From Cytobacillus firmus (GTDB lineage Bacteria > Bacillota > Bacilli > Bacillales > Cytobacillaceae): a stretch of 64,000 nucleotides of DNA. This document shows positions 62,874-64,000 of the stretch, in pieces. The translations under genes and the position numbers were made by a program. The stretch covers positions 1 through 64,000 of the forward strand of contig NZ_JAMBOJ010000018.1 of the NCBI RefSeq assembly GCF_023715565.1, in the 5' to 3' direction. The notes beneath the pieces are model-generated. The model saw nothing but the letters and a program-made list of their open reading frames with translations. It was not told where the DNA came from and did no database searches. Within the stretch, counting starts at the first letter, position 1; each line of letters begins with the position of its first letter.

Positions 62874-63275
62874 ATGATTTATGAAATGACGGTGCAAATC
62901 CGGGTGCCAGATATGAAAGAAGGAGTGTGGTGGTATGAAACATTGCTTAGTAAAAAACCTGATTTCATTCCCCATAAAGGTTTTGTGGAGTGGGAACTTA
63001 TTAAGGGGTGCTGGCTTCAGATTGCAGAAGGTGCCCCGAGTTTAGGAAGCGGCCCAATTAGGCTTGGTGTGCCTGATCTTGAAAAGGAACGTGAAAGACT
63101 TATCGCAGAATTAAAACTCACTCCATTTGAAATCCACACAAGAGAAGAAGTACCTGTTAAGTGGGCTACATTTTCAGATCCTTGGGGAAATAGAATTGGT
63201 TTTTTTGAATATATCGATAAACAGGAAAAGGAAAACCAAATAAAAAAAGTAATTGAAAATAAACTGGGGAGTTGA
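62874..63275 (+). CDS. VOC (glyoxalase/bleomycin-resistance) family protein
   Basis: A 133-residue protein of one VOC domain: MTVQIRVPDMKEGVWWYETLL, LQIAEGAPSLGSGPIRLGVPD and FSDPWGNRIGFFEY. Metal-dependent fold; substrate unknown. ATG 62874 lies 6 nt behind GGAGGG; the open frame from 62787 overlaps an AT-rich promoter region. First gene of a short run with a GNAT protein. Confidence 0.8.
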   Translation: MIYEMTVQIRVPDMKEGVWWYETLLSKKPDFIPHKGFVEWELIKGCWLQIAEGAPSLGSGPIRLGVPDLEKERERLIAELKLTPFEIHTREEVPVKWATFSDPWGNRIGFFEYIDKQEKENQIKKVIENKLGS

Positions 63276-63280
63276 CTGCC

Positions 63281-63361
63281 GTGAATCATCATACTAAAGA
63301 AAGTGAGGAAGGCTTTACACTTCATTTTTCAAAAGATTCGCCTAGTAATGAGGACATATGA
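63281..63361 (+). CDS. Possible 26-residue peptide overlapping the GNAT start
   Basis: A GTG-started frame (MNHHTKESEEGFTLHFSKDS) begins 5 bp after the VOC stop and ends in TGA sharing ATGA with the GNAT start at 63358. GGGGAG lies about 10 nt upstream of the GTG. It may serve translational coupling rather than encode a functional peptide. Confidence 0.35.
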   Translation: MNHHTKESEEGFTLHFSKDSPSNEDI

Positions 63362-63813
63362 AGATTCGGAAATTAGGCCGTTCAGAAACCGCTCCAATGC
63401 ATCTTCTGCTATTGGCCGATCCATCAATTGAATTTATTGAGGATTATATAATACGAGGAAATACATACGTTGCAGATATTAACGGATCAGCAGTTGGCGT
63501 ATATATCCTGCTTGACACAAGTCCTGGGACCTCTGAGATTGTTAATATTGCTGTCGATGAAAGATATCAGGGAGGGGGAATTGGCAGAAAACTTATAAAG
63601 CATGCAATAGAGGCTGCTTCTCAAAGCGGGATTAAGACCCTTGAGATTGGAACAGGTAATTCCAGTATTGGGCAGCTTGCTCTTTATCAGAAATGCGGCT
63701 TTAGAATCACCGGAATCGATAAAAACTTTTTTGTACGGCATTACACAGATGATATCCATGAAAATGGAATCCGCTGCCGGGATATGATCAGGCTGTCTAT
63801 GGATCTGGAGTGA
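63358..63813 (+). CDS. GNAT-family N-acetyltransferase
   Basis: A 151-residue GNAT. VNIAVDERYQGGGIGRKLIKHAI is the acetyl-CoA motif A; LEIGTGNSSIGQLALYQKCGF is motif B. The short length and the EIGTGNSS block match small uncharacterised Bacillus GNATs. ATG 63358 lies behind GAGG and overlaps the putative small peptide by 4 bp. The acceptor is unknown. Confidence 0.85.
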   Translation: MKIRKLGRSETAPMHLLLLADPSIEFIEDYIIRGNTYVADINGSAVGVYILLDTSPGTSEIVNIAVDERYQGGGIGRKLIKHAIEAASQSGIKTLEIGTGNSSIGQLALYQKCGFRITGIDKNFFVRHYTDDIHENGIRCRDMIRLSMDLE

Positions 63814-63933
63814 AAGTGCCCAAATTGATTAGAATTAGGAGTAAAAGGGGCAGACTAAGAGCTGATTTCATGAATGTTGCGCTGGCAATGTGTTACGTTT
63901 ATATTAGATCAATCAGAGAAGGAGTGTTTGCAT

Positions 63934-64000
63934 TTGCGTGAAAAGGAAGCTTTAAAGGAAGATATACTGAATGCCTATCAATTCAGGCATGCGACAAAGG
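63934..64000 (+). CDS. N-terminus of a nitroreductase (YfkO-like), cut by the window edge
   Basis: TTG 63934 lies 9 nt after AAGGAG. The 22 visible codons include ILNAYQFRHATK, which matches the N-terminus of YfkO-type NAD(P)H nitroreductases as I remember them. The rest lies outside the window. Confidence 0.6.
   Translation, partial: MREKEALKEDILNAYQFRHATK

Overview
The window looks like chromosome of a low-GC, aerobic, spore-forming Bacillaceae. The gene families (YwjA-, CwlO-, YjgC/YjgD-, YrhF- and NagZ/NamZ-like proteins), strong AGGAGG ribosome sites, frequent TTG/GTG starts, clear T-tailed terminators and Bacillus-type intergenic repeats all point that way. A Cytobacillus/Mesobacillus-like genus is a guess from feel, not a result. 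I see no rRNA, tRNA, CRISPR array, phage or transposase gene.

Layout. 0-3.7 kb: a split threonine/serine exporter pair, one copy of a roughly 260-bp repeat and a YwjA-like ABC exporter. 3.8-10.7 kb: a secreted muropeptide-recycling operon (amidase-like serine hydrolase, NagZ, NamZ) followed by a GlcNAc-type PTS permease; a NagR/DasR-type operator and a CcpA cre-like site lie upstream. 10.8-15.3 kb: small proteins, a nitrilase/acetyltransferase pair, a membrane protein and a divergent TetR regulator. 15.4-22 kb: formate dehydrogenase with DUF1641 partner, a cupin/HD-GYP protein, FdhD and a DUF2294 protein. 22.2-23.7 kb: a CwlO-like peptidoglycan endopeptidase with a WalR-like site. 24.1-35.1 kb: glycolate utilisation (regulator, GlcE/F/D, malate synthase G, lactate/glycolate permease), with an FAH-family hydrolase and an IclR regulator inside; a 21-bp palindrome recurs at three promoters. 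35.2-39 kb: a YtrA-type GntR regulator, ABC ATPase, a frameshifted permease and an ECF sigma factor. 39.1-45.1 kb: a beta-oxidation-type operon (dehydrogenases, thiolase, acyl-CoA ligase, racemase-like CoA-transferase). 45.1-48 kb: C1q-like protein, PssA, GIY-YIG protein, a small HEIGH protein and a repeat. 48.1-56.3 kb: a seven-gene operon mixing a complete Liv-type ABC importer with two AMP-forming ligases. 56.5-64 kb: assorted small genes, including an autoregulated SRPBCC/ArsR pair, a MATE exporter, a V4R-STAS pseudogene with about four frameshifts, a VOC protein, a GNAT and the start of a YfkO-like nitroreductase.

How genes work together. The organism seems equipped to salvage cell-wall sugars, to feed glycolate through glyoxylate and malate synthase G into the TCA cycle, to oxidise formate, and to import, CoA-activate and beta-oxidise carboxylic acids. 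Transcription is mostly rightward. The most unusual non-coding features are two identical inverted copies of a roughly 163-bp palindromic element flanking about 6.7 kb, three dispersed copies of a roughly 260-bp repeat, and two unrelated tandem arrays that share a 52-bp period.
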